Positions 11,685-11,733 of a stretch of 11,733 nt of DNA are shown piece by piece. The position numbers and the translations under genes were made by a program. The stretch's first letter is position 1; the number at the start of each line of letters is the position of its first letter. The notes under the pieces are model-generated. The model saw only the letters and a list, made by a program, of their open reading frames with translations. It ran no database searches and was not told where the DNA came from. The stretch spans positions 1 to 11,733 of the forward strand of contig JBBRWA010000195.1 in the NCBI GenBank assembly GCA_038246345.1. Direction: 5' to 3'. The DNA is from M3007 sp038246345 (GTDB taxonomy: Bacteria; Bacteroidota; Bacteroidia; Chitinophagales; Saprospiraceae).

Positions 11685-11733
11685 TATTCGGGTTGATACA
11701 CTAATTTATTTAAGTAAACAGCGCCTTCAGCAT
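11684..11733 (-). CDS. Possible C-terminal end of a convergent gene (partial)
   Basis: On the minus strand the window edge reads AEGAVYLNKLVYQPE and then TAA at 11686-11684, a protein-like composition. The stop codon coincides with the TTA that borders the inverted-repeat element. Only 15 codons are visible, so neither the gene nor its family can be confirmed; chance is a real alternative. Confidence 0.25.
   Translation of the reverse strand, partial: AEGAVYLNKLVYQPE

Noticed and set aside
1..11733. CRISPR array, tRNA or rRNA genes
   Set aside because: No regularly spaced repeats and no tRNA-like cloverleaf or rRNA-like conserved stretches were seen on either strand.

Overview
The window looks like chromosomal DNA of a Bacteroidota bacterium, probably of the Cytophagales/Sphingobacteriales type (inference). 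The reasons are a TonB-dependent receptor with an N-terminal carboxypeptidase-regulatory-like domain followed by a DUF4249 lipoprotein, a PorT-like outer-membrane barrel, Bacteroidota-style promoters (TTG ... nAnnTTTG instead of -35/-10 boxes) and mostly absent Shine-Dalgarno sequences. All recognisable complete genes lie on the + strand.

Region 1 (1-1607) is a scarred locus. It holds the end of a membrane-protein gene, the first 75 codons of a thioredoxin-reductase-like flavoprotein, an intact outer-membrane barrel gene with its own promoter, and the last ~140 codons of an SDR oxidoreductase that ends at a clear intrinsic terminator. The barrel gene sits exactly where the missing parts of its two neighbours should be.

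Region 2 (1620-4320) is the most unusual part. A PAS-LuxR-type regulator is followed by a secreted C1B (bleomycin-hydrolase-like) cysteine peptidase with an added N-terminal beta-rich domain. A 146-bp stretch made of the last 17 codons plus stop of the LuxR gene and a palindromic promoter occurs twice, before and after the peptidase gene (127 of 146 bases identical, no gaps). All differences inside the coding part are silent. The same promoter design also stands before the barrel gene at 447: a 16-bp inverted repeat TACTGAT-NN-ATCAGTA, directly followed by TTG, 20 nt and GANNTTTG. The 7-2-7 geometry is that of NarL/LuxR-type operators, so the PAS-LuxR protein is the obvious candidate regulator of a small cell-surface regulon (barrel, secreted peptidase, perhaps the TonB receptor).

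Region 3 (4320-7575) is a two-gene operon for a TonB-dependent receptor and a DUF4249 surface lipoprotein. Its own promoter (TACCTTTG at 4321) is preceded by two 9-bp direct repeats 21 bp apart.

Region 4 (7576-9201) has a hairpin-rich intergenic stretch, a possible 13-codon leader ORF, two small four-helix membrane proteins of unknown function, and a 417-bp stretch without a recognisable gene that contains a terminator-like hairpin.

Region 5 (9202-11733) encodes a di-heme MauG/CcpA-type cytochrome c peroxidase with a ~300-residue N-terminal helical region and, 12 nt later, a small mono-heme cytochrome c lipoprotein. A 160-bp MITE-like element with perfect ~30-bp terminal inverted repeats follows and abuts what may be the end of a convergent gene.
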